From: JBMNTU01 sp050945895
GTDB lineage: Bacteria; Bacillota; Clostridia; Christensenellales; Christensenellaceae
DNA: 29,799 nucleotides
Direction of reading: 5' to 3'
Assembly (NCBI GenBank): GCA_050945895.1
Contig: JBMNTU010000014.1
Span: 1-29,799 of the forward strand
Shown here: positions 7,566-15,728 of the stretch, piece after piece
Position numbering within the stretch: position 1 is the first letter of the stretch
How the letters are laid out: the number at the start of each line of letters is the position of its first letter
Made by a program: the position numbers and the translations under genes
Notes under the pieces: generated by a model
What the model was told of the DNA's origin: nothing
The model's input: the letters and a program-made list of their open reading frames with translations, nothing else
Database searches by the model: none

Positions 7566-8939
7566 TTATTCATCCAACCGGAAAACAGCCTCCCGAACAA
7601 TCTCGCTTACCGTTGGGTGCGGGAACACAATCTTTTTGATTTCCTCTATCGAAACCTGCCGGGCAATGAGCGCATCCACACCCCAGATGATTTCCGAAGC
7701 GTAGTTTGCAACCATATGGACGCCGGTAAGCGTGTTCTGTTTGTTGTCTACAATGATTTTTATAAAGCCGTCGCCTCTTTCGTTTTCCGCAACATACCTT
7801 CCGGCATACGCCATCGGTATTTTTCGAATCGTAACGTCCATGCCCTTTTTCAGCGCGGTCTGTTCCGTTTCGCCCACGCCCGCGGCCTCGGGGTTTGTGT
7901 AAATAATGCCGGGGATTGCATTGTACGCCATATTGTCTGCTTTGCCCAGCATATTGTTTACCGCTACCTCCGCCTCCCGGTACGCCGTATGCGCCAGCAT
8001 AGATTTGCCGTTGACGTCTCCGGCGGCATACACATTTTGTACGTTCGTTTGCATTTTTTCGTCTGTCTTTATTGCGCCGTGTTCCAGCTGTACGCCAATA
8101 TTTTCCAGCCCGATGCCGCTTGTGTTCGGCCTTCGGCCAATGCTGACCAACGCCTTACTGCATTCGGCGCGCACCGTTTGGCCGTTTTCCTCATAAATTA
8201 CGGCGCCCGGTTCAAACCGCATGACTTTGCATTCCGTTTTAAACGCAATGCCCTTTGCTTCATAGTTTTTGCGCAGCAGCTCTGCAACATCCCTGTCGAC
8301 AGCCCCGCCGATTGCAGGCAGCATTTCTACAACCGTTACTTCGCTGCCCGCCGAGTGAAAGTAACTTGCCATTTCGAGGCCGATTACGCCCCCACCCACA
8401 ACAACCAGCTTTTCCGGCACTTCGGCAATATTGAGCATTTCCCTGCTTGTCAGCACAAACCCTGCCTCAAACTGCTCTGCCAGGCCATCGATCGGTGGCA
8501 TTACCGCTTCGCTGCCCGTTGCAACAAGCAACCGCTTGCCGATGTATTCCGCTCCGTCATCCGCCAATACGGTATATCCGCCGCCCGATTTCTCTTTGAT
8601 TTTTCCCGCTTGCCTAACCCACTCCACCTTAAGGTTGCGCAGCGCTGCCGCCACGCCGGCGGTCAGTTTTTTAACCACTTTATTTTTACGCTTGATTACC
8701 GCCGCATGGTCGATCTGCACATTTTCGCAAGACACGCCATACTTTTCCCCATCTGTGGCATTGTCTTTGATCTTTGCTGAATACAGCAGCGTTTTCGAAG
8801 GAATGCAGCCTTCGTTTAAGCAAACGCCGCCCACATTGTTTTTTTCCAATAAAAGTACGTGCATGCCTCCCTCTGCCGCCCGCTCGCACGCAAGATACCC
8901 GGCAGGGCCGCCGCCCAATACAATCAGGTCATATATCAT
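7566..8939 (-). CDS. lpdA: Dihydrolipoamide dehydrogenase (E3-type flavoprotein)
   Basis: A 457-residue class I pyridine nucleotide-disulfide oxidoreductase. Residues 8-14 ('LGGGPAG') bind FAD. The redox disulfide is Cys40-Cys45 in 'GGVCLNEGCIPSK'. The NAD domain has 'VVGGGVIGLEMA', and the C-terminal dimer domain carries the His441-Glu446 pair in 'FPHPTVSEI'. It reoxidises dihydrolipoyl groups of 2-oxoacid dehydrogenase, acetoin dehydrogenase or glycine cleavage complexes. None of those partners is in the window. The open frame extends to 9035, but the ATG at 8939 is chosen because AAGGAGGAT lies just upstream. It follows the Zn-dependent dehydrogenase by 44 bases on the same strand, so the two are probably co-transcribed. 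Confidence 0.88.
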   Translation of the reverse strand: MIYDLIVLGGGPAGYLACERAAEGGMHVLLLEKNNVGGVCLNEGCIPSKTLLYSAKIKDNATDGEKYGVSCENVQIDHAAVIKRKNKVVKKLTAGVAAALRNLKVEWVRQAGKIKEKSGGGYTVLADDGAEYIGKRLLVATGSEAVMPPIDGLAEQFEAGFVLTSREMLNIAEVPEKLVVVGGGVIGLEMASYFHSAGSEVTVVEMLPAIGGAVDRDVAELLRKNYEAKGIAFKTECKVMRFEPGAVIYEENGQTVRAECSKALVSIGRRPNTSGIGLENIGVQLEHGAIKTDEKMQTNVQNVYAAGDVNGKSMLAHTAYREAEVAVNNMLGKADNMAYNAIPGIIYTNPEAAGVGETEQTALKKGMDVTIRKIPMAYAGRYVAENERGDGFIKIIVDNKQNTLTGVHMVANYASEIIWGVDALIARQVSIEEIKKIVFPHPTVSEIVREAVFRLDE

Positions 8940-8983
8940 CTTCCATCCTCCTTGTTGGTTTGCCTCTCCACATGTTGCTGCAT

Positions 8984-10240
8984 CTATATGGCCGGGGCGT
9001 GCGCCAAAAGATAGTCTTCCGCTTCCTTCGACCACAGCCCGTTCGTTTTGTTAATGATCGTTCCCAGTTCTTTTATAACCGCATCCTTTTTGCCCAGCTC
9101 CTCAAAGTCCGCAAGCGCCGTCAAAGGAAAGTCTACCGGCGGATAGATCAGCACTTTGCCGCCGGGAATATCCGGCAGGTTGAGCGTCGCTTGCCGGGCG
9201 GCACCAAGGCCGCCCACATGCGTAATCATCGCGGCCGGCGTTACCCTGCCTTCCTCCATCAGCCTGATTGCTTCGCGCATATCGTCCGTATTTCCGCCCG
9301 AATTTCCGCAGATATGCGTCGCCGCATAGTGGATGTTATAACAGTTGACCGATGCGCTAAACGCACAGTCCGAAGGACCAGCAAAAAAATTTAAACAGCC
9401 GTCCGGCGCAAGCAGGCGGTCACCCATTTCTACCACCTGGCGGACGGGCGCCATTACATATACGTCGTCGTACCCTTCGCCGCCCGCAAGCGATTGCACA
9501 TAGCGTTCGTCTTTATCGTTTGTGTTGACATAGCGAAGCGCCACACCCATCTCCTTTGCATGCGCCTCCGTATAAATAGCCTGCGCGCGCAAAAGCCGGG
9601 CCTCATCGATGTCCGTTACCGTTAAAACAGCGGGCTTTCTGTCTCTGTGCAGCATATAGTCGACCATGCCAAGGCCCATTGGCCCGGCGCCCGCCAAAAT
9701 AGCCATATTTCCGCCTTCTTTGATGTCCATTATATGGTTGTAGCTGCCCCGCACCGTATGATACATAGCATGCGCGCCACCTACAATACAGCTCATCGGC
9801 TCGGCCAGCGAGCCATAAAAAAAAGCTTCGCCGTCATACCGGAGGAAGGTGCCTGTTTCAAACACCTCTTCGGGTATAATGATATACGTTGCATTGCCGC
9901 CGTAATACGGATAGGAATACCCCGGCGCATCGAGCGAGCCTTTATAAAACATGGCCGGCTGTACGGTAAACCTGTCGCCCGGCTTGGCCAGGCGGGCGAC
10001 GGCGCTTCCCGTTTCCACAACCTCTCCACAAAATTCATGCCCGACAATAACTGGGTTTTCCGCAACATTGTCCGGCACCCGCTTGTGGTCCGCACCCTGC
10101 ACGGCCGCTTTATAGCTGGACATACACAGGCTGTCCGAAACAACTTTCGCCAGCATTTCCGTTTCTTTTATCCGTGGCAGCTCAAACTCCTCCAAACGCA
10201 GGTCCATTTTTCCATATAGCCTTACCGCTTTCGTTTTCAT
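8984..10240 (-). CDS. Zn-binding medium-chain dehydrogenase (sorbose-1-phosphate reductase-like)
   Basis: A 418-residue MDR-superfamily protein with the GroES-like N-terminal half ('NPVIVGHEFCGEVVETGS', 'LAKPGDRFTVQPA') and a Rossmann half ('AILAGAGPMGLGMVDYML', then acidic 'VTDIDEARL', suggesting NAD preference). It is longer than typical Zn alcohol dehydrogenases (about 340-350). I recognise it as the type usually annotated as L-sorbose-1-phosphate reductase-like in Clostridia, but the substrate is unknown. The first Zn-site residue lies in 'SDSLCMSSYKAA' (Cys), with His-Glu in 'GHEF'. The start at 10240 is chosen over 10324 because CGGAGG precedes it. It is upstream of the lpd-like gene in what looks like a two-gene unit. 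Confidence 0.72.
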   Translation of the reverse strand: MKTKAVRLYGKMDLRLEEFELPRIKETEMLAKVVSDSLCMSSYKAAVQGADHKRVPDNVAENPVIVGHEFCGEVVETGSAVARLAKPGDRFTVQPAMFYKGSLDAPGYSYPYYGGNATYIIIPEEVFETGTFLRYDGEAFFYGSLAEPMSCIVGGAHAMYHTVRGSYNHIMDIKEGGNMAILAGAGPMGLGMVDYMLHRDRKPAVLTVTDIDEARLLRAQAIYTEAHAKEMGVALRYVNTNDKDERYVQSLAGGEGYDDVYVMAPVRQVVEMGDRLLAPDGCLNFFAGPSDCAFSASVNCYNIHYAATHICGNSGGNTDDMREAIRLMEEGRVTPAAMITHVGGLGAARQATLNLPDIPGGKVLIYPPVDFPLTALADFEELGKKDAVIKELGTIINKTNGLWSKEAEDYLLAHAPAI

Positions 10241-11061
10241 GCTTGCCTCCGTGTATTCCTTTCTTCCCAACCGAAGTCCCCTTCCGCCGGACGAACTACA
10301 CCGCCATTCATTCGCTGCCGCCACAACATATCAAATCCGCACCCTGCACGCTCTGCTCTATGCTTTGTGTGGCATTTGCGGCTTGCTCCTGCCTTTTATC
10401 GTATTCAAATACCGCTTCCCATCCGGCAGCGCCAAGCAATGGCTGCAATCGATTTTAACCTAAGCCCGCCCTGCCTGTCTCCTTCGCAGAAGCAAATCCA
10501 ATTTCCCTGCTATTTTACCACAAATATCAGGCTTGACGAAGGATTTTTTCCCGTTTTGGGCGTTTGATTCCTATTTATGCCAAATATATTGAATTTTTTA
10601 TTTATTTCGTTAAATATCCAGAGCGCAGCGCCGGAGAATGCGCGATAACAAAATACCATGGCATTGGATTTTGAGCCAGCACATTGTGCCCAAACCGCAA
10701 AGGCGCTCCGGCAATGGTACGGCAGTAAGGGGCGCTTCACCGCACACAATCATGCGCGATTTTAGAAGCAGGCAATGCGGCAAACAGCCCTACGATATGG
10801 TCTTTATCTGAATAGCCGATATGGGTGGACGCGGAAACCGCCAGCGAATCGCAAGCCGTCATTTGACACAATACCAACATCGTGTTTGTCCGTGTTGCCT
10901 TAAAATTGTCGAAATCGAAACAGCATTGACATGGGCCGCCCCAACGCCCGCTCCTTCCACCTGGGCCCAAAAGCTGCGGCGATTAGAAGTCTGGGACAAT
11001 ATATTTTAACAGCATCATACCACAGCCTTTGACACACAACGATCTGCCCATGCCCTTTCCG
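10241..11061. other. Gene-poor region between two minus-strand units
   Basis: About 820 bp with no gene I can support. The part near 10240 should hold the promoter of the Zn-dehydrogenase gene; the AT-rich segment 10565-10620 is the likeliest place, but no clear -35/-10 pair stands out. The minus-strand frame at 10737-10970 ends in a protein-like stretch ('GYSDKDHIVGLFAALPASKIAHD') and the next frame downstream (10510-10749) continues without a clear start, so the region may hold a decayed gene. I do not recognise its family. Confidence 0.4.
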
Positions 11062-11110
11062 GCACAAATAAATATCCTCCCGGAAAATCCGGGAGGATAT
11101 TTATTTGTGC
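11062..11110 (-). terminator. Perfect 23-bp inverted repeat, bidirectional terminator
   Basis: Positions 11062-11084 and 11088-11110 are exact reverse complements around a 3-base loop. The stem has a GC core (TCCTCCCGGA/TCCGGGAGGA) flanked by A/T-rich ends, so either strand ends in a T-rich arm. It begins 7 bases after the stop of the flavoprotein gene and should end the minus-strand unit that starts at 16928. Confidence 0.8.
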
Positions 11111-11117
11111 TCATACG

Positions 11118-13037
11118 CTAAGCTCTTGATCCTGCCAAATACCCCGCCCTCATTACATCAACCAATTTGCCCGCCTTCCCAGCGTCCCCTATCAGTTCAA
11201 CATTGCCGCACACCTCGCACGCAGCCTTATAAAAGCAATCGTCGCCCCTATAGCCAAATGCCGCCACAATATGCTCGGCCGGTTTAAAGTAACATTCGCC
11301 TTTATTTTCCAGAATGGCTCCTTTTTCCGTAATCTCCGCAATGCGTGTCAGCGGCAGCATTTCTATTTTCAGCTTTTCCATCAGCATATAGAATTGTTCC
11401 CGTATCCGTATATCTTCGTCTGCTGCAAACTCCGGCAGCATTTCCACAATGCAAACGCGCTTGTTTTGCAATCCCAAATGGCAGGCCGTTTCAACTCCTA
11501 CCGATCCTCCTCCCGCAACGATCACCGTCTGTCCTGTCTCCACATGGCCCATCAGCGCGTCGTACGCGGTAAAAACATGGCCCTTGTCTATTCCCGGAAT
11601 GGGCGGCATAACCGGCTTTGCGCCCGTTGCCACAATAACCTTATCTGGCTTGTCCTTTGCAATTCTTCCCTGCGTAAGTTCTGTATTAAGATAGATTGTC
11701 ACGCCCAATTTTTCGCATTGCTGCCACAGCCACGATACAACCGTTGCAAGCTCTCCTTTATAGGGCGGGTATGGCGCCGCCCGAAACGCGCCGCCCGGCT
11801 GGGAATCCTTTTCAAACAGATAAACATCATGTCCTTTTACCGCAGCTGCCCGCGCAGCCTCCAGCCCGGCAGGCCCCGCGCCCGCAATGAAGATTTTCTT
11901 AGGGCTTTTTGTTTTTTGGATCGGCCCTTCATATTCATACGCCAATGTGGGGTTTACGCTGCAACGGACAGATTTGTCACAGTCGGTCGTGTGGTCACAC
12001 ACAATGCAGCCAATGCATTGCCGGATCTCTTCGGGCGTTCCCGCTTTCGCCTTGTTGGGAAGCTCCGGGTCGGCAAGCGACGCCCTTCCCATCGCCACAA
12101 CGTCCGCGCGGCCCATTTCAACGATCTGGTTTGCCATAAACGGATCTGTGATCCGGTTGACGGTAATAACAGGAATATCCACCGCCTGTTTGACCTTTTC
12201 GCCAAGCGGCACAATCCACCCGTGTGCATACTGCATAGGCGCAACAACAACGGGCGTGCCGTATGTTCCTACCGATACATGGATAATGTCTATGCCGCAG
12301 CTTTCCAGCATTTTCGATATAACCAGCGTATCCTCAAGCTCCCGCGACCCGGGCATTTGCTCCTCCGCCGAAATGCGAAACCCCACGGGATATTCTTTTC
12401 CTACGCGTTTTCGCACTTCTTCAATAACTTCAAGCGGAAAGCGCATGCGGTTTTGGAGGTTTCCGCCGTAGCGGTCCACCCTTTTATTCGAATAAGGCGA
12501 CATAAACTGCGCAATCAAATAGCCATGCCCCCCGTGAATCTCTATTCCGTCAAACCCGGCCTGTTTTGCGCGCTCGGCCGCATCTCCAAACTTTTTTACC
12601 AATGTTTCTATTTCCGGCAGGGCCAGCTCCCGCGGCATAACCCCGCAGGAAGGGCACGGAATGGCAGAAGGCGCAACCGGTTGGTATCCGCCGTTTATCG
12701 CCGGCGTCGTTTGCCTGCCGCAGTGGTATATCTGCGCAAAAATCTTTGCACCGTCATATTTGTGCACAGCCTGCGGAATCGCCCCAATGCTGTCCCTCTG
12801 TGCATCTGTCCACAGCCCGGGGATCAGGCGGTATCCGCGGCCCTCGGGCGCAACTGCACAGTTCTCTGTTACAATCAGCCCCCATCCCCCTTTTGCCTTT
12901 GCTTCGTGATAGGCAACAAACGCTTCCGTGCACATCCCCTTATCCGTAGACAGGTTTGTGACCATAGCCGGTACCATCAGCCTGTTTTTAATTGTTACAC
13001 TGCCTATTTTTAGCGGTGAAAATAGCTCTGAAAACAT
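11118..13037 (-). CDS. NADH:flavin oxidoreductase / enoate reductase-like Fe-S flavoprotein
   Basis: A 639-residue protein of the 2,4-dienoyl-CoA reductase/enoate reductase/trimethylamine dehydrogenase family. Residues 1-335 are an Old Yellow Enzyme FMN barrel with 'HGGHGYLIAQFMSPYSNKR' (168-186) and 'MGRASLADPELP' (316-327). A [4Fe-4S] site follows: Cys341, Cys344, Cys347 and Cys359, spaced CxxCxxCx11C. The rest is an FAD/NAD(P) domain with 'GAGPAGLEAARA' (386-397) and 'VAGGGSVGVE'. Relatives reduce C=C bonds of enoates, dienoyl-CoA or bile-acid enones, or oxidatively demethylate amines. The FeS spacing is nearer trimethylamine dehydrogenase than FadH. CAGGAGG precedes the ATG. It is last in the unit with the aminotransferase and alanine dehydrogenase. 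Substrate unknown. Confidence 0.85.
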   Translation of the reverse strand: MFSELFSPLKIGSVTIKNRLMVPAMVTNLSTDKGMCTEAFVAYHEAKAKGGWGLIVTENCAVAPEGRGYRLIPGLWTDAQRDSIGAIPQAVHKYDGAKIFAQIYHCGRQTTPAINGGYQPVAPSAIPCPSCGVMPRELALPEIETLVKKFGDAAERAKQAGFDGIEIHGGHGYLIAQFMSPYSNKRVDRYGGNLQNRMRFPLEVIEEVRKRVGKEYPVGFRISAEEQMPGSRELEDTLVISKMLESCGIDIIHVSVGTYGTPVVVAPMQYAHGWIVPLGEKVKQAVDIPVITVNRITDPFMANQIVEMGRADVVAMGRASLADPELPNKAKAGTPEEIRQCIGCIVCDHTTDCDKSVRCSVNPTLAYEYEGPIQKTKSPKKIFIAGAGPAGLEAARAAAVKGHDVYLFEKDSQPGGAFRAAPYPPYKGELATVVSWLWQQCEKLGVTIYLNTELTQGRIAKDKPDKVIVATGAKPVMPPIPGIDKGHVFTAYDALMGHVETGQTVIVAGGGSVGVETACHLGLQNKRVCIVEMLPEFAADEDIRIREQFYMLMEKLKIEMLPLTRIAEITEKGAILENKGECYFKPAEHIVAAFGYRGDDCFYKAACEVCGNVELIGDAGKAGKLVDVMRAGYLAGSRA

Positions 13038-13134
13038 ACTACAAGCCTCCTGTGGGTCGTATTTGCATCCTAAAAAGGAGGGTGAACAGACTTACTGTGC
13101 GGTATAAATCCATTCACCCAAGGAGGAGTCTCCC

Positions 13135-14247
13135 TCAGCCCATAGCAGAAAGGGGAGGGGTATAGGGAAGGGAGAAAGCGTCGGCAACGGCCTCGTAGGT
13201 GCACTTGCCTTCGTATACGTTGAGTCCCTTTAAAAGCGGCTCGCTCTTTTTGCACGCTTCCTCTACGCCCAGCCTGGCGATCATGCGGCCATAAGCCAGC
13301 GTCGTGTTCGTAAGCGCAATCGTCGCCGTCCGCGGAACGGCCCCCGGCATGTTCGCCACGCAGTAATTGACCACGCCGTCTACCTCAAACGTCGGGTCGT
13401 TGTGCGAAGTGGGCTTTGTCGTCTCGAAGCATCCGCCCTGGTCAACGGCCACGTCTACCATCACCGCGCCCTTTTTCATGTGCTTCAGGTAAGAACGCTT
13501 CACCAGCTTGGGCGCCACCGCCCCGGGGATCAGCACCGCGCCGATTACCAGGTCGGATTCCTTCAGGCAGGCGATGATATTGGCCTCCGTGCTGTTTAGT
13601 GTGTTGATCCGCGCCCCAAACACATCCTCCAGGTATTCCAGCCGGTCGAGGTTTACGTCCAGCACCGTTACATTGGCTCCCAGGCCCACCGCCATCTGGC
13701 AGGCGTTGGTCCCCACCACGCCCGAGCCGATGATCGTCACCTTGCCGCGCTCTACACCCGGTACGCCCCCCAGCAATACGCCCCGGCCGCCAAACGGCTT
13801 CTCCAGGTATTTCGCACCCTCCTGCACGCTCAGCCGCCCGGCAATCTGGCTCATGGGCTTGAGGCAGGGAAGCGTTCCGTTTCGCTCGATCGTCTCGTAA
13901 GCAATTCCCTTTACCTTTGCGTCCAGCATCGCTTTTGTAAGGACCTCGTCCGCCGCAAAATGCAGGTAGGTGTACAGTATCTGCCCTTCGCGGAACAGCC
14001 CGTATTCCTCCGGCAGAGGCTCTTTGACCTTAATGATCATGTCGACGGTATCGAAAACGCTTTTGGCGTCAGGCAGCAGCTTGGCGCCCGCTTCCTCATA
14101 TTCCTCATCCGCAAAGCCCGAGCCGGCGCCCGCGCCCTGCTGTATATATACCTCGTTGCCGTCCGACACATACGCCGCCGCACAGCTTGGCGTCATTCCA
14201 ACGCGGTATTCCTGTTTTTTGATTTCTGTCACACATCCGATTTTCAT
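13135..14247 (-). CDS. ald: Alanine dehydrogenase
   Basis: A 370-residue NAD-dependent L-alanine dehydrogenase converting alanine to pyruvate and ammonium. The N-terminus 'MKIGCVTEIKKQEYRVGMTP' contains the substrate-binding Arg15. Catalytic Lys75 ('VKEPLPEEY') and His96 ('YTYLHFA') sit at the positions known for the family. The NAD motif is 'IIGSGVVGTNA', and 'VDVAVDQGGCFETTKPTSH' is the family signature. The ATG at 14247 is preferred over 14256 and 14277 because GGGAGAGGA lies at proper distance. It is 60 bases downstream of the aminotransferase. As in taurine degradation by Bilophila, where a pyruvate-dependent transaminase is paired with Ald, it may recycle alanine to pyruvate here. Confidence 0.92.
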   Translation of the reverse strand: MKIGCVTEIKKQEYRVGMTPSCAAAYVSDGNEVYIQQGAGAGSGFADEEYEEAGAKLLPDAKSVFDTVDMIIKVKEPLPEEYGLFREGQILYTYLHFAADEVLTKAMLDAKVKGIAYETIERNGTLPCLKPMSQIAGRLSVQEGAKYLEKPFGGRGVLLGGVPGVERGKVTIIGSGVVGTNACQMAVGLGANVTVLDVNLDRLEYLEDVFGARINTLNSTEANIIACLKESDLVIGAVLIPGAVAPKLVKRSYLKHMKKGAVMVDVAVDQGGCFETTKPTSHNDPTFEVDGVVNYCVANMPGAVPRTATIALTNTTLAYGRMIARLGVEEACKKSEPLLKGLNVYEGKCTYEAVADAFSLPYTPPLSAMG

Positions 14248-14307
14248 GCTATGCATCCTCTCCCGCGCGCAGGGCAAACCGCCCCGCCGCCGTATACAAT
14301 ATATGGG

Positions 14308-15591
14308 TCACTTTTTGTAGAGCTCTTTTAACGTATCCTCCGCAGCCTGCAGCGTTACGGCGATGTCCTCCGCCGTATGCGCCGCGCATGTTACCACCCG
14401 CTTGTACGCGCCGATTGCAATATATTGCTTCTTATCGATCATGCGGATGCGGAATTCGTTCGATTTTTCCCCGTCTATCCGCTCCACCATTTCGTCGTAA
14501 TTGTTGAACGGCCCGCGCCCGAAGTAGATACCCAAAAGCGACCCCTGGTTCAAAACCTCCATATCAATATCCAAACGATTTGCAATCTCGTTCATGCCCT
14601 CGGCAAACAAATCACCGATCCTGTCCAGCCGCTCGTAAAAGCCCGGCTGCTCGAACTGCTCGATCGTTGCCAGCGCCGCGCACGCCATAACCGGGTGTCC
14701 GTAATATGTTGCCTGGTACGCAACCTTCCCCTTCTCCCGCGTGTTGAAGCAGTCCATGATCTCCGCTTTCCCCGCGATGGCTGCTACCGGGAACCCGTTG
14801 GCGATTGCCTTGCCCATGCAGATGATGTCCGGCGTGATGTCAAACAGCCGGCTTGCGCCGCCCAGCCCCAGCCGGAACCCTGTCACCACTTCATCGTAGA
14901 TCAGCACGATCCCTTCTTTGTCGCATATCTCCCGCAGGCCCCGCATGTAGTCGTCGTGCATGCGGAAGCACCCGAACGTTGTGCAGAACGGGTCGATGAT
15001 AACCGCGGCAATATCCCCTTTGCTTTTATGGATGGTATCCGCCAGGTGGTTCAGGTCGTTCAGCCGGCAGATGAGCGTGCTTTTGACAACATCCATATTC
15101 ATTCCGTCCGAAAACGGGTCTGTTTTATATAGCCGGTCTTTTTCCGAGGCCACGTTCATCAGCACTGCGTCGTGCCAGCCGTGGAAAGCCCCCTGCATTT
15201 TTATGATCTTTTTGCGCCCTGTGTATGCCCGCGCCACACGCAGCGCATGGTATGTCGCTTCCGACCCGCTGCCGCACATGAGCATGCGCTCCGCGCCCTT
15301 TACATAGGTCGTCACCTTTTCCGCCAGTTGCACCTCCGGCCAGGTCACCCCTGCTCCGTACAGGTCGTACTTGTCCACCGCTTCTTTGATCTTTGCCTTT
15401 ACCGCCTTGTTGTCATACCCCAGGATAATCGGGCCCCACGCCCCCAGATAGTCGGTATATCGGTTGCCCTCGTCGTCCCAGAAATATGCCCCTTCGGCTT
15501 TGCTCGTCGAAAAATATGGCGGATAGTTTCGGATGACCGTACTGATCCCTCCCGGTATCACTCTTTGCGCTCGTTCAAATATTTCTTTCAT
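14308..15591 (-). CDS. Class III PLP aminotransferase (HemL-like fold, probably catabolic)
   Basis: A 427-residue fold-type I, class III aminotransferase resembling glutamate-1-semialdehyde aminomutase in overall sequence. The PLP lysine is Lys261 ('ICMGKAIANGFPVAA'), the PLP-pyridine aspartate is Asp233 ('LIYDEVVTGFR'), and the phosphate-binding segment is 'CGSGSEATYHALRVARAYTGR' near residues 106-126 (first 20 residues are the key part). HemL has 'NSGTEA' there, so the motif differs. No haem genes are nearby; instead alanine dehydrogenase follows, which points to an amine:pyruvate transaminase. The ATG has GAAGGAAAG upstream. It is preceded by the solute-binding protein gene with a 137-bp gap holding a hairpin. 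The amine donor cannot be read from sequence. Confidence 0.82.
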   Translation of the reverse strand: MKEIFERAQRVIPGGISTVIRNYPPYFSTSKAEGAYFWDDEGNRYTDYLGAWGPIILGYDNKAVKAKIKEAVDKYDLYGAGVTWPEVQLAEKVTTYVKGAERMLMCGSGSEATYHALRVARAYTGRKKIIKMQGAFHGWHDAVLMNVASEKDRLYKTDPFSDGMNMDVVKSTLICRLNDLNHLADTIHKSKGDIAAVIIDPFCTTFGCFRMHDDYMRGLREICDKEGIVLIYDEVVTGFRLGLGGASRLFDITPDIICMGKAIANGFPVAAIAGKAEIMDCFNTREKGKVAYQATYYGHPVMACAALATIEQFEQPGFYERLDRIGDLFAEGMNEIANRLDIDMEVLNQGSLLGIYFGRGPFNNYDEMVERIDGEKSNEFRIRMIDKKQYIAIGAYKRVVTCAAHTAEDIAVTLQAAEDTLKELYKK

Positions 15592-15650
15592 TTGCTTTCC
15601 TTCTCCCCGGCTTTCTTTATTCTTTTTAACGCAATCTTATATTTTTATAC

Positions 15651-15689
15651 AATTAGAACTGCGACCGGGTCCTGGCCGCAGTTCTAATT
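15651..15689 (-). other. Intercistronic stem-loop after the solute-binding protein gene
   Basis: AATTAGAACTGCG (15651-15663) and CGCAGTTCTAATT (15677-15689) form a perfect 13-bp stem. The loop can extend it with CCGG/CTGG. No T run follows on the minus strand (it reads TTGTATAAAAATA), so it may act as a partial terminator or a 3' mRNA stabiliser rather than a full stop. Such hairpins commonly follow binding-protein genes, which are needed in larger amounts than downstream genes. Confidence 0.6.
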
Positions 15690-15728
15690 TCCCCTTCAAT
15701 GGGAACCATAGTGATTGCCCAGCAATAT

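Noticed and set aside
7224..8780. 518-residue plus-strand frame over the crt end and lpd-like gene
   Set aside because: Overlaps crt and opposes the lpd-like gene, crosses the crt terminator, and has no recognisable domain.
11271..13013. 580-residue plus-strand frame opposite the flavoprotein gene
   Set aside because: Arg/His/Cys-rich shadow with no ribosome site; the minus-strand flavoprotein has full domain structure.
13079..13128. GGGTGAA/TTCACCC repeat between ald and the flavoprotein gene
   Set aside because: Only 7 bp with a 29-base loop and no T run; probably chance, not a terminator.
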